From assembly GCA_002340765.1 (NCBI GenBank), contig DDMS01000031.1, positions 1-8,926 on the forward strand: a DNA stretch of 8,926 nt. The letters run 5' to 3'. Source of the stretch: Flavobacteriaceae bacterium UBA2540 (GTDB lineage Bacteria > Bacteroidota > Bacteroidia > Flavobacteriales > Flavobacteriaceae). Positions 1-6,112 of the stretch are shown here, piece after piece; position 1 is the stretch's first letter; each line of letters starts with the position of its first letter. The notes beneath the pieces are model-generated. The model was not told the DNA's origin. It did not search any database and saw nothing but the letters and a program-made list of their open reading frames with translations. Position numbers and translations under genes: made by a program.

Positions 1-29
1 GGGTGTATGAAATTAAGGTAGATAAATAA
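1..29 (+). CDS. Possible 3' end of an upstream gene (partial)
   Basis: In the frame starting at base 3 the sequence reads VYEIKVDK and then TAA at 27-29. A strong terminator begins 28 bases later, as expected after the end of a plus-strand gene. The peptide is too short to identify. Another frame also ends close by (TAG at 19-21), so the assignment rests on the protein-like composition and the terminator only. Confidence 0.35.
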
Positions 30-57
30 GAAAATAGCAATTTTAATACAAATACCC

Positions 58-89
58 AAACGCCTCATTTTATGGGGCGTTTGTTTTTT
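58..89 (+). terminator. Intrinsic terminator of the upstream gene
   Basis: AAACGCCTC (58-66) pairs with GGGGCGTTT (74-82) over 9 bp with one G-T pair, around a 7-base loop. It is followed by one G and a run of six T (84-89). This isolates the next gene from upstream transcription. Confidence 0.85.
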
Positions 90-107
90 ACATCAATTCA
101 ATTTTGT

Positions 108-115
108 TACTTTTA
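108..115 (+). promoter_or_regulatory. Putative promoter -7 element of the HprK-like gene
   Basis: TACTTTTA matches seven of eight positions of the Bacteroidota sigma-ABfr -7 element TAnnTTTG and is nearly identical to the elements before mpl, kdsA and ssrA here. A -33 element is unclear: the only nearby TTTG (80-83) lies in the terminator stem at a long spacing of 24 bases. The expected start site is near 121, giving a leader of about 20 bases. Confidence 0.5.
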
Positions 116-117
116 CC

Positions 118-140
118 TGCCTGAAAAAGGCAAGTTTTTT
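118..140 (+). promoter_or_regulatory. Palindrome plus T-run just before the start codon
   Basis: TGCCT (118-122) and AGGCA (128-132) form a perfect 5-bp stem with loop GAAAA, followed by six T at 135-140, two bases before the ATG at 143. In RNA it would resemble a short attenuator, but the predicted start site (about 121) falls inside the left arm, so a DNA-level operator is as likely. This is inference from position and symmetry. Confidence 0.3.
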
Positions 141-142
141 AT

Positions 143-1273
143 ATGAAAAACACTTCAGAAATTCTTTTTAAACCGATAGAAGACAAAACTATTGTCTGGT
201 TTTCGACCAACAATGAATACGTAGTTGTTGAAAATGAAACAGCTGCCATTTTAGAAAAAAGACAATCAGGTATTTCAGTAAAAGAAATTGCTTCAGAAAT
301 CGCCGAAAAACTTGAAGTGCCTTTTGAAAATGCCCGAGAATTTATTTTGGAGTTGGAAACGCATTTTTTCAAAGGTAAATATGCTGAGGATATCCCACAA
401 ATAACTCATCCTAATACCATCAAAAAACCAACTTCTTATGAGTTTGTTGACTATTATTTGATCAATGAAATTGTGTGTAAAGTGAGCTTTTTGTCTGCAA
501 GAGAACGTGAATTGATTCACCCAAAATTTGCGCATTTAGTGACTGAACCCTCAGAAAAATTTGACCATGAATTTGAAGTTTTTATTGAAAACAAAAAAGT
601 GCATTTGTTCGTAAATCAGCAATTTATTGATGCTTGGTACAATCAAGAAGTTCACTATTTTCAAGGAAAATTTTCAATGGAATTGATTCAAAAAATGCAT
701 CAAAAAGAAGAAAAAGATTGGCTAGGCGTTTTTCATGCATCTGCTGTTAGTAATGGCAAAAAATCAATCTTATTTTTAGGCGATTCTGGCAATGGAAAAA
801 GTACTTCATTAGCTATTTTACAAGCCAATGGTTTTACATGTTTGGCTGACGATTTTGTTCCTGTAAGTGCTAAAAATTGCGAGGTATATAGTTTTCCTGC
901 TGCAATTTCTATCAAAAGAAATAGTTTGCCTACTTTGCTGCCTTTGTATCCAACTTTGGCAACTGCAACCGAATATGATTTAACACGTCTCAACAAAATA
1001 GTACGTTATTTACCACCAAATAATACTGACTTTACTGCTCACCTGCCTTGCAAAGAGTTGATTTTTATCAAATATGAAAAAGATTCAGGTTTGCAAGTGT
1101 CATCCATTTCTAAAATTGATGCTTTTCAGCAATTGGTTCCAGATTCTTGGTTGTCTCCAATCAAGGAAAATGCAGCCATTTTTTTAGATTGGTTTGAGTC
1201 TTTAAATTGTTATCAAATTACCTATTCTGACAACGAGAAAATGATTGGGAAAGTTCGAGAGTTGTTTGGGTAG
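143..1273 (+). CDS. PqqD-like / HPr-kinase-like P-loop protein
   Basis: A 376-residue protein. Residues about 15-75 resemble PqqD/RRE-type peptide-binding domains: a short beta region (YVVVENETAAILE, 26-38) and then two helices (SVKEIASEIAEKLEV and a following helix). Residues about 85-190 are not recognised. Residues 195-245 match the core of HPr kinase/phosphorylase: FHAS (197-200), Walker A GDSGNGKST (213-221) and LADDFVPV (234-241), spaced as in HprK. The rest of the HprK C-terminal signature is not evident, so true HPr phosphorylation is unlikely to be the role. HprK-like kinases in some lasso-peptide clusters phosphorylate a peptide, and an RRE-like region would fit peptide binding, but no precursor peptide or radical-SAM gene lies beside it. 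It stands alone: terminator upstream, convergent neighbour downstream. The start is the first ATG after the promoter; no Shine-Dalgarno is seen. The P-loop family is secure; the PqqD call is moderate; the substrate is unknown. Confidence 0.75.
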   Translation: MKNTSEILFKPIEDKTIVWFSTNNEYVVVENETAAILEKRQSGISVKEIASEIAEKLEVPFENAREFILELETHFFKGKYAEDIPQITHPNTIKKPTSYEFVDYYLINEIVCKVSFLSARERELIHPKFAHLVTEPSEKFDHEFEVFIENKKVHLFVNQQFIDAWYNQEVHYFQGKFSMELIQKMHQKEEKDWLGVFHASAVSNGKKSILFLGDSGNGKSTSLAILQANGFTCLADDFVPVSAKNCEVYSFPAAISIKRNSLPTLLPLYPTLATATEYDLTRLNKIVRYLPPNNTDFTAHLPCKELIFIKYEKDSGLQVSSISKIDAFQQLVPDSWLSPIKENAAIFLDWFESLNCYQITYSDNEKMIGKVRELFG

Positions 1274-1378
1274 CGTTTTTCGTTGTTCGTTTTTCGATGA
1301 ACGATTTTAATGACTAAAACTATAGACGAAGACGAAGACTAAAAACTAAACACCAACAACCAACAACTAAAAACTAAA
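1274..1378. repeat. Degenerate short-repeat spacer between convergent genes
   Basis: This spacer and the last codons of mpl are built of short repeats. CGTTTTTCG occurs at 1274-1282 and 1288-1296. GACGAA is tandem at 1325-1336. ACTAAAAACTAAA occurs at 1338-1350 and 1366-1378, flanking a CCAACAA tandem at 1353-1367. The TAG stop of mpl (1376 to 1374) lies inside the second copy. The reverse complement resembles the repeat at 6911-6945. No convincing terminator hairpin is seen, so how transcription ends for the two convergent genes is unclear. Confidence 0.7.
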
Positions 1379-2726
1379 ACCCATTTTTAAATCTCTCAAA
1401 ATCCAATCCACCATAATTTCCTGAACTCATCAATAAAACAACTGTTTTCTGCAAGTTTTGAGAAAACAAGAAATCACTAAATGCTGTTGGATTTGTGTAA
1501 ATCACCAAATCATTTCGTTCAAAGGCTGTTGCAATTTGTTCTTTTGTTACGGCTTCTAATTGTTTGATTTTAACGGCATCTGGAGAATAAAAAACGACTG
1601 CTTTATCAGCAAAATCTAATGCTCCTTTGTATTCAGCTAAAAATTCGGCATTCAAACTAGAATAGGTATGCAATTCCAAACAAGCCAACACTGTCCAATC
1701 TGCAAATTGTTCTTTCACTGCTTTTGTTGTTGCAGCTACTTTGCTAGGTGAGTGAGCAAAATCTTTGAAAACAACAGTATTTTTTGTAGATGCAATTTTT
1801 TCTAAACGCTTACTAGCTCCTTTAAAACTAGCAATTGCATCATAAAAATCGTCTTCGTCAATACCCATATGTTGACAAATCCATTTTGCACCAGCCAAAT
1901 TTTGTAAATTATGTATCCCGAAAATTTCTAATGGCAAATCGCCTTCGGGAGTTTCTAGATAGGTAATCCCGTTTTCAATAAAATGTTTTGGAGTGCTGTA
2001 AGGATATTTTTTGATGTGATTTTCAGACGATTCCACAACATCTTTTACCTGTTCGTCTTCTGAATTAAACACCATACTGCCTCCATTGACCATGGAATCT
2101 ATAAAAATGCGGAATTGTTCTTTATAATTTTCAAATGTTGGAAAAACATTGATATGATCCCAAGCAATGCCGCTCAACAAAGCAATATTGGGTTTGTATA
2201 AATGAAATTTGGGACGTCTATCAATGGGTGAACTCAAATATTCATCTCCTTCCAACACCATAAATTCGTTTTCTTCTGTGAGATGCACCATTGTTTCAAA
2301 ACCTTCTAATTGCGCACCAACCATATAATCTACCTCTTTTTCGTGATAATTCATCACATGCAAAATCATAGAAGTAATGGTTGTTTTTCCATGCGAACCA
2401 CCAATTACAACACGCGTTTTATTTTTGGATTGTTCATATAAAAACTCAGGATAAGAATAGATTTTCAATCCTAATTCTTCCGCTTTTAGCAATTCAGGAT
2501 TATCTTTTTTGGCATGCATTCCTAAAATAATGGCATCTACATTAGAAGAAATCTTTTCAGGAAACCAACCAAATTTTTCTGGCAATAAACTGTATTTTTC
2601 CAATCTAGATTTTGAAGGCTCGTGAATGGTATCATCACTTCCAGAAATATTTTCTCCTTTTTGATGCAAAGCAATTGCCAAATTGTGCATCGCACTTCCA
2701 CCAATTGCAATAAAATGAATGTTCAT
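1374..2726 (-). CDS. mpl: Mpl-type Mur ligase (UDP-MurNAc tripeptide ligase)
   Basis: A 450-residue cytoplasmic Mur ligase. The N-terminal UDP-binding fold opens with HFIAIGGSAMHNLA (4-17). The ATP P-loop is GGSHGKTT (109-116). LEGDEY (158-163) and WDHINVF (189-195) follow at positions typical of Mur central domains. GIHNLQNLAGA (270-280) and GASKRLE (303-309) lead into the C-terminal domain, with DFAHSPSKV at 322-330. Length and the N-terminal pattern fit Mpl better than MurC: Mpl attaches the recycled L-Ala-gamma-D-Glu-meso-DAP tripeptide to UDP-MurNAc. The segment LELHTYSSL (350-358) differs from the proteobacterial Mpl pattern as I remember it, so the exact substrate is less sure than the family. 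The start is the ATG at 2726, about 27 bases after a perfect -7 element. It is monocistronic: its 3' neighbour is convergent, and a non-coding region lies upstream. Confidence 0.75.
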   Translation of the reverse strand: MNIHFIAIGGSAMHNLAIALHQKGENISGSDDTIHEPSKSRLEKYSLLPEKFGWFPEKISSNVDAIILGMHAKKDNPELLKAEELGLKIYSYPEFLYEQSKNKTRVVIGGSHGKTTITSMILHVMNYHEKEVDYMVGAQLEGFETMVHLTEENEFMVLEGDEYLSSPIDRRPKFHLYKPNIALLSGIAWDHINVFPTFENYKEQFRIFIDSMVNGGSMVFNSEDEQVKDVVESSENHIKKYPYSTPKHFIENGITYLETPEGDLPLEIFGIHNLQNLAGAKWICQHMGIDEDDFYDAIASFKGASKRLEKIASTKNTVVFKDFAHSPSKVAATTKAVKEQFADWTVLACLELHTYSSLNAEFLAEYKGALDFADKAVVFYSPDAVKIKQLEAVTKEQIATAFERNDLVIYTNPTAFSDFLFSQNLQKTVVLLMSSGNYGGLDFERFKNGF

Positions 2727-2752
2727 GTAGAAAATTTAAAACTGTAAAATTA

Positions 2753-2760
2753 CAAAAGTA
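2753..2760 (-). promoter_or_regulatory. Promoter -7 element of mpl
   Basis: Read on the minus strand this is TACTTTTG, a perfect match to TAnnTTTG, ending 26 bases before the ATG. A weak -33-like TTTC lies 22 bases upstream of it. Confidence 0.6.
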
Positions 2761-2784
2761 TAAGGAATAATATGGGTAAGTTGA

Positions 2785-3013
2785 AAGCTTTTGAGAAATT
2801 AAATTAATTAAAACCCGTTGGATGCAATTAATTTTTGACGATAATTTTTTGTCAGTTCGATTTTCGATAGAAAATCGTATCGAGAAGAGAAAAATTAGTG
2901 TTTAAAATGATTCACGATACATTTTTGTTCCGTTTTACTGCACAAAAAACAATCGAACGGACGTTTTTAATAATTGCACCCAACAAGTTAATTAAAGTAT
3001 AAATGTAAAGCTT
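2785..3013. repeat. Imperfect inverted-repeat element (MITE-like), 229 bases
   Basis: The two ends are inverted copies. AAGCTT (2785-2790 and 3008-3013) marks the outer edges, followed inward by TTAATTAA (2804-2811 and 2988-2995) and by a core. The core is CCCGTTGGATGCAATTA (2814-2830), matching the reverse complement of 2971-2987 at 14 of 17 positions. Further in, GTCAGTTCGATT (2851-2862) matches the reverse complement of 2951-2962 at 11 of 12. The middle (about 2887-2940) has no open frame. Symmetry and size fit a miniature inverted-repeat element or a dispersed intergenic repeat; no clear target duplication is seen. It could also fold into a long imperfect hairpin if transcribed. Confidence 0.65.
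2851..2886. repeat. REP-like hairpin nested in the inverted-repeat element
   Basis: CGATTTTC (2858-2865) and GAAAATCG (2870-2877) form a perfect 8-bp stem with loop GATA. It is flanked by GTCAGTT on the left and TATCGAGAA on the right. From memory, short intergenic repeats of the form GTCAnTTCGA...TCGAGAA are widespread in Flavobacteriaceae; this segment fits that pattern. Its membership needs a genome-wide comparison. Confidence 0.55.
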
Positions 3014-3114
3014 AAGAATTAAATGAATAATTAAAAATATTTATCTTTTTTTAAGTAAAAATGATTTTAACATAAAAGAACGAATATATTTAGGAAGTAA
3101 TAAATGTAAATTGA

Positions 3115-3122
3115 TAAATTTG
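3115..3122 (+). promoter_or_regulatory. Putative promoter -7 element of the beta-barrel gene
   Basis: TAAATTTG matches TAnnTTTG fully, with a TTTA at 3089-3092 as a weak -33 element 22 bases upstream. The predicted RNA start near 3128 leaves a leader of about 19 bases. This supports ATG 3147 and excludes the upstream TTG at 3111 as the start. Confidence 0.5.
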
Positions 3123-3146
3123 CATTTAAATAAAAAACAAGTAAAC

Positions 3147-3593
3147 ATGAAAAAAATAATTTTTGCTTTAGGATTTATCCTTAATAGTTTTTTGACTTTG
3201 AACGCTCAGGAAATTTCTAAAAATGCCATTGGTGTTCGAATTGGAGGAGGGAATGGGACAGGTGGTGAAATTTCATATCAAAAAGCCCTAGGGAATAGCA
3301 ATCGCCTAGAAATTGACTTAGGATTGGCAAACGAATTTACAAATTTCAAAGCAACAGGCTTGTATCAATGGGTTTGGAAACTGGAAGATAAATTAAATTG
3401 GTATGCAGGTGCAGGTGCTGGATTGGTTTCTGCAGGAACTACTGGAATTTATGCAGCTGGAGTTGTTGGTATTGAATATAATTTTGACACCCCAATACTA
3501 CTTTCTGTTGACTATCGCCCAGAAATAGGGATTGCTGGTGGTTTAAATGGAATTAACTCTAATATCGCTTTAGCAGTTAGGTATCAATTTTAA
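3147..3593 (+). CDS. Small secreted protein, probable outer-membrane beta-barrel
   Basis: A 148-residue protein with a clear Sec signal peptide: MKK, a hydrophobic stretch (residues 4-19), and a likely cut after LNAQ (18-21). The mature part is rich in glycine and aromatic residues and shows alternating beta-strand patterns, for example LYQWVWKL, LNWYAGAGAGLV and ILLSVDYRPEI. It ends in AVRYQF, a terminal phenylalanine typical of outer-membrane barrels recognised by BamA. At about 128 mature residues it would form a small (roughly eight-strand) barrel. The function is unknown. The frame is open upstream to a TTG at 3111, but the signal peptide and the promoter at 3115 favour ATG 3147. It is monocistronic, between the inverted-repeat region and a strong terminator. 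Confidence 0.8.
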   Translation: MKKIIFALGFILNSFLTLNAQEISKNAIGVRIGGGNGTGGEISYQKALGNSNRLEIDLGLANEFTNFKATGLYQWVWKLEDKLNWYAGAGAGLVSAGTTGIYAAGVVGIEYNFDTPILLSVDYRPEIGIAGGLNGINSNIALAVRYQF

Positions 3594-3630
3594 TGAATTG
3601 ATTCTTAAAATTTTAAATATAAAAATATCT

Positions 3631-3661
3631 AAAAACTTCAACGTCTTGTTGAAGTTTTTTT
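3631..3661. terminator. Bidirectional terminator between convergent genes
   Basis: AAAAACTTCAAC (3631-3642) pairs perfectly with GTTGAAGTTTTT (3648-3659) around loop GTCTT, with T-rich sequence after it. The A-run on the left arm gives a U-run on the minus strand too, so it can serve both the barrel gene and the DUF4136 lipoprotein gene, whose stop codon begins at 3663. Confidence 0.88.
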
Positions 3662-4176
3662 TATTTTGGTGGATATTTACTTAAAACTTTAGGAACAATC
3701 AGTTGAAAATATAACGCTTTCTCTTGTGGCAATCTTTTTTCTTTTACTGTACTTTCTAATGACGCTTTCCAAAAAAGCTGCTCATTTATAGGAGTCAAAA
3801 ATTCAATAATTAGTCTTTCTCTATATTTTTTAGGTCCAATAGGAATACCTCCAGAAACCCCAAAAACACTATTTACTCCAGCATTTCCAAATCCAACAGC
3901 TACAGAGTTTCTTGGAACTTGAGCTGATTTTGTAATTGTAAAATCAATAAAAAAATCAGGAGTTTTACTAAATGTCAATCCTTTATTTTGCAATGTTGTA
4001 TCTAAAATTTTGATCAGTCTTTTGATGTCTAATTCGTTCAAATCTTTACCTACATTTTCATAAAATCCATAGGTTTTGAATTTCCTAAAATCAGTAGTGT
4101 TATCAAAATCGCTTACAACTTTTGGAGAAGAACAACCCACCAATACTATCAAAAAAAAAACTAAAAATCGTTTCAT
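3661..4176 (-). CDS. DUF4136-type lipoprotein
   Basis: A 171-residue lipoprotein. MKR, a hydrophobic stretch and the lipobox LVGC (residues 12-15) followed by SS indicate signal peptidase II processing and anchoring in the outer or inner membrane. The mature part resembles DUF4136: an early FDNTTDFRKFKTYGFYE segment (24-40), then helical LNELDIKRLIKILDTTLQNKGL, then a glycine-rich centre (about 95-115) and a C-terminal LFWKASLES strand region. DUF4136 has no established biochemical role. An in-frame ATG 21 bases upstream (4197) would overlap the peptidase gene by 17 bases. The inner start leaves a 4-base gap and puts the signal peptide at the N-terminus, so I prefer 4176. Translational coupling with the M28 peptidase upstream is likely; both products are exported. 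Confidence 0.78.
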   Translation of the reverse strand: MKRFLVFFLIVLVGCSSPKVVSDFDNTTDFRKFKTYGFYENVGKDLNELDIKRLIKILDTTLQNKGLTFSKTPDFFIDFTITKSAQVPRNSVAVGFGNAGVNSVFGVSGGIPIGPKKYRERLIIEFLTPINEQLFWKASLESTVKEKRLPQEKALYFQLIVPKVLSKYPPK

Positions 4177-4180
4177 CAAT

Positions 4181-5182
4181 TTATTTTTTTTCTTCAATAA
4201 CTACTCTTGTTGGCGTATCAATTCCTTTAATGATACTTTCTGTTCCTTTTGCAACTGCTTGAATTGTTTGGGTAATCACAGTCATATTCAAGGTAGTTGC
4301 TTCGTCAGAAGCCTGATGATATTCTTTGTCAACATCAATTGGAGTTGTTGAAAATGTATGCGAAGGAACTCCTAAACGTGCCAAAGACGCATTGTCTGAT
4401 CTGAAAAATAAATTGAAATTATTATAAGGATCTGGAAACAATTGATACCCTGTGCCTACTAAATTTTTCTGGATAATTTCTCCGAAATCAGAACGCTCAA
4501 ATCCTGTTAACCAAGCTGTATTTGGTCCAAAACTTGGCGTTTTACCAATCATTTCCAAATTGATTCCTGCAATAAATTTGCTGGCATCAATGCCTTTTCC
4601 AAAATGTGTAGAACCAATCAAGCCCATTTCCTCTCCAGTAAAAGCAACAAAAATCAGCGTTCTTTCGTTGTTATTTTTCGTCTTAAAATAATCAGCCAAA
4701 ACTAAAACTGCAGTTACTCCTGAAGCATCATCATTAGCACCATTGTAAATGCTATCTAATTGTCCTTCTTTTTTGATAATTCCCAAATGATCGTAATGTG
4801 CAGAAATTATCACGAATTCATCTTTTTTTGATTTTCCTTCTAAAACACCAATGATATTAGCACTTGTGATTTCTTCTTTGATTCTTCTGTTTGTAAAAGT
4901 GAACGTTTGTCTATAAGAATTCAAACCTTCAAAAGTGGTCAGGCCAATATTCTTGAACTCATTTTCAATATATTTTGCAGCTTTTTCAATACCAGGTGTT
5001 CCTGTTTTTCTTCCTTCCATTTCATCTGAAGCCAAGATATATAAATGTTTTTTTGCTAAAGTAGAGTCAATAAAAAAACTAGAAACATCTTTTTTTGGTG
5101 TAGATTTTTGAGAAAATAAATCAGTTCCATTAAAAGAAATGAAAGCAGCAATTGTTAAAAAAAGAAAGAAATATTTTTTCAT
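4181..5182 (-). CDS. Exported M28-family zinc metallopeptidase
   Basis: A 333-residue protein. The signal peptide MKKYFFLFLTIAAFISFNG (1-19, cut probably near FSQ at 23-25) sends it to the periplasm or surface. The M28 di-zinc site is complete: H129 and D131 in SAHYDHLG, D151/D152 in GANDDASG, the catalytic pair E184-E185 in FTGEEMGLIGS, E210 in NLEMIG (Asp in many family members), and H289 in YHQASDE. Members of the family are aminopeptidases or related amide hydrolases; the substrate cannot be told. The C-terminal tail after about 310 is short, with no sorting domain (no type IX signal) seen. The frame continues 63 bases upstream to ATG 5245, but that start would place the signal peptide internally and would overlap the kdsA promoter. 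It is the first gene of a two-gene operon with the DUF4136 lipoprotein. Confidence 0.88.
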   Translation of the reverse strand: MKKYFFLFLTIAAFISFNGTDLFSQKSTPKKDVSSFFIDSTLAKKHLYILASDEMEGRKTGTPGIEKAAKYIENEFKNIGLTTFEGLNSYRQTFTFTNRRIKEEITSANIIGVLEGKSKKDEFVIISAHYDHLGIIKKEGQLDSIYNGANDDASGVTAVLVLADYFKTKNNNERTLIFVAFTGEEMGLIGSTHFGKGIDASKFIAGINLEMIGKTPSFGPNTAWLTGFERSDFGEIIQKNLVGTGYQLFPDPYNNFNLFFRSDNASLARLGVPSHTFSTTPIDVDKEYHQASDEATTLNMTVITQTIQAVAKGTESIIKGIDTPTRVVIEEKK

Positions 5183-5201
5183 TTTATAGATTTTAAAAGC
5201 A

Positions 5202-5209
5202 TAAATGTA
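5202..5209 (-). promoter_or_regulatory. Candidate promoter -7 element of the M28 operon
   Basis: On the minus strand this reads TACATTTA (seven of eight to TAnnTTTG), 19 bases before the start codon at 5182. A TTTG lies about 23 bases upstream of it. The divergent kdsA element is only 15 bases away, so the two polymerase sites would overlap. Confidence 0.35.
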
Positions 5210-5224
5210 GGAAATAAAATTTCG

Positions 5225-5232
5225 TACTTTTA
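5225..5232 (+). promoter_or_regulatory. Putative promoter -7 element of kdsA
   Basis: TACTTTTA, the same octamer as before the HprK-like gene, ends 16 bases before the kdsA ATG, implying a leader of about 10 bases. No good -33 element is visible. Confidence 0.5.
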
Positions 5233-5248
5233 CAAAAATTTTCACAAA

Positions 5249-6067
5249 ATGATTTTATCTAAAATTCCAAATATAAAACACTTAAACGCTGATAATTTTT
5301 TCTTATTGGCTGGACCTTGTGCAATTGAAGGAGAAGAAATGGCATTGAGAATTTCAGAAAAAATAGTTGAAATTACCGATAAATTACAAATTCCATTCAT
5401 CTTCAAAGGCAGTTTCAAAAAAGCAAATAGAAGTAGAATTGATAGTTTTTCGGGAATTGGCGATGAAAAAGCGTTGAAAATTTTACGCAAAGTTTCAGAA
5501 ACTTTTCACGTGCCAACAGTGACAGATATTCATGAAACTTCGGATGCAGAAAAAGCGGCTGAATATGTAGATGTTTTGCAAATTCCAGCATTTTTGGTTC
5601 GTCAAACGGATTTGGTAGTAGCTGCAGCACAAACTGGAAAAGTTGTCAACTTGAAAAAAGGACAATTTATGAGTCCTACTTCCATGAAACACGCAGTTCA
5701 AAAAGTAAAAGACGCAGGAAATCAAAAAGCTTGGATTACTGACAGAGGTACCATGTTTGGCTATCAAGATATGATTGTTGATTTTCGTGGAATTCCTGAA
5801 ATGCGTCAATTTGCACCTACCATTTTAGATGTTACGCATTCTTTGCAGCAACCCAATCAAACAACAGGAGTTACAGGAGGAAGACCAGAAATGATTGAAA
5901 CCATTGCCAGAGCTGGAATTGTAAACAATGTTGATGGATTATTTATTGAAACTCATTTTGATCCTGCAAATGCAAAAAGCGATGGCGCAAATATGTTGCA
6001 TTTGGATAACTTAGAAAAATTATTGTCAAATTTGGTAGCGATTAGAAAGACCATTAATCAACTGTAA
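5249..6067 (+). CDS. kdsA: Kdo-8-phosphate synthase (3-deoxy-8-phosphooctulonate synthase)
   Basis: A 272-residue cytoplasmic TIM-barrel enzyme of the DAHP-synthase/KdsA family, which condenses phosphoenolpyruvate with arabinose 5-phosphate to give Kdo-8-P, the precursor of the lipopolysaccharide inner-core sugar. Diagnostic segments are LLAGPCAIE (19-27), FKGSFKKANRSR (52-63), TDIHE (92-96), IPAFLVRQTDL (112-122), NLKKGQFMSP (134-143), DVTHSLQ (194-200) and FIETHFDP (232-239). Compared with the metal-dependent Aquifex enzyme, all four metal ligands appear: C24, H197, E234 and D245. The metal-independent E. coli type has Asn where C24 stands, so this is a metal-dependent KdsA. The length is close to the family norm of about 270-285. 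It is followed after 45 bases by a membrane protein gene, probably co-transcribed. Confidence 0.96.
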   Translation: MILSKIPNIKHLNADNFFLLAGPCAIEGEEMALRISEKIVEITDKLQIPFIFKGSFKKANRSRIDSFSGIGDEKALKILRKVSETFHVPTVTDIHETSDAEKAAEYVDVLQIPAFLVRQTDLVVAAAQTGKVVNLKKGQFMSPTSMKHAVQKVKDAGNQKAWITDRGTMFGYQDMIVDFRGIPEMRQFAPTILDVTHSLQQPNQTTGVTGGRPEMIETIARAGIVNNVDGLFIETHFDPANAKSDGANMLHLDNLEKLLSNLVAIRKTINQL

Positions 6068-6112
6068 ATCAATAGATTTTATTTTTAAATTTCAATTTAA
6101 AGCAACCATTCT

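Noticed and set aside
1325..1367. CRISPR-like array in the short repeats
   Set aside because: Repeat units are only 6-13 bases with no unique spacers of regular size, and no cas gene is present.
2785..3013. Riboswitch or attenuator upstream of the beta-barrel gene
   Set aside because: The inverted repeat ends about 100 bases before a good promoter for that gene and matches no riboswitch I know; its two-ended symmetry fits a repeat element better.
3111..3146. TTG at 3111 as start of the beta-barrel protein
   Set aside because: The preceding 12 residues are not part of a signal peptide and a -7 element overlaps them; ATG 3147 fits.
4197..4197. ATG at 4197 (minus) as start of the DUF4136 lipoprotein
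   Set aside because: It overlaps the peptidase gene by 17 bases and adds seven residues before a complete lipoprotein signal; ATG 4176 gives a normal signal and a 4-base gap.
4076..4691. Open frames of 91 and 79 codons on the plus strand opposite the lipoprotein and peptidase genes
   Set aside because: They lie entirely or mainly antisense to well-supported genes, with no recognisable domain or promoter.
5183..5245. ATG at 5245 (minus) as start of the M28 peptidase
   Set aside because: It would bury the signal peptide internally and run through the divergent kdsA promoter; ATG 5182 begins exactly at the signal peptide.
5242..5809. Minus-strand open frames opposite kdsA
   Set aside because: kdsA is unambiguous and full length; these frames are cysteine- and phenylalanine-rich shadow translations.
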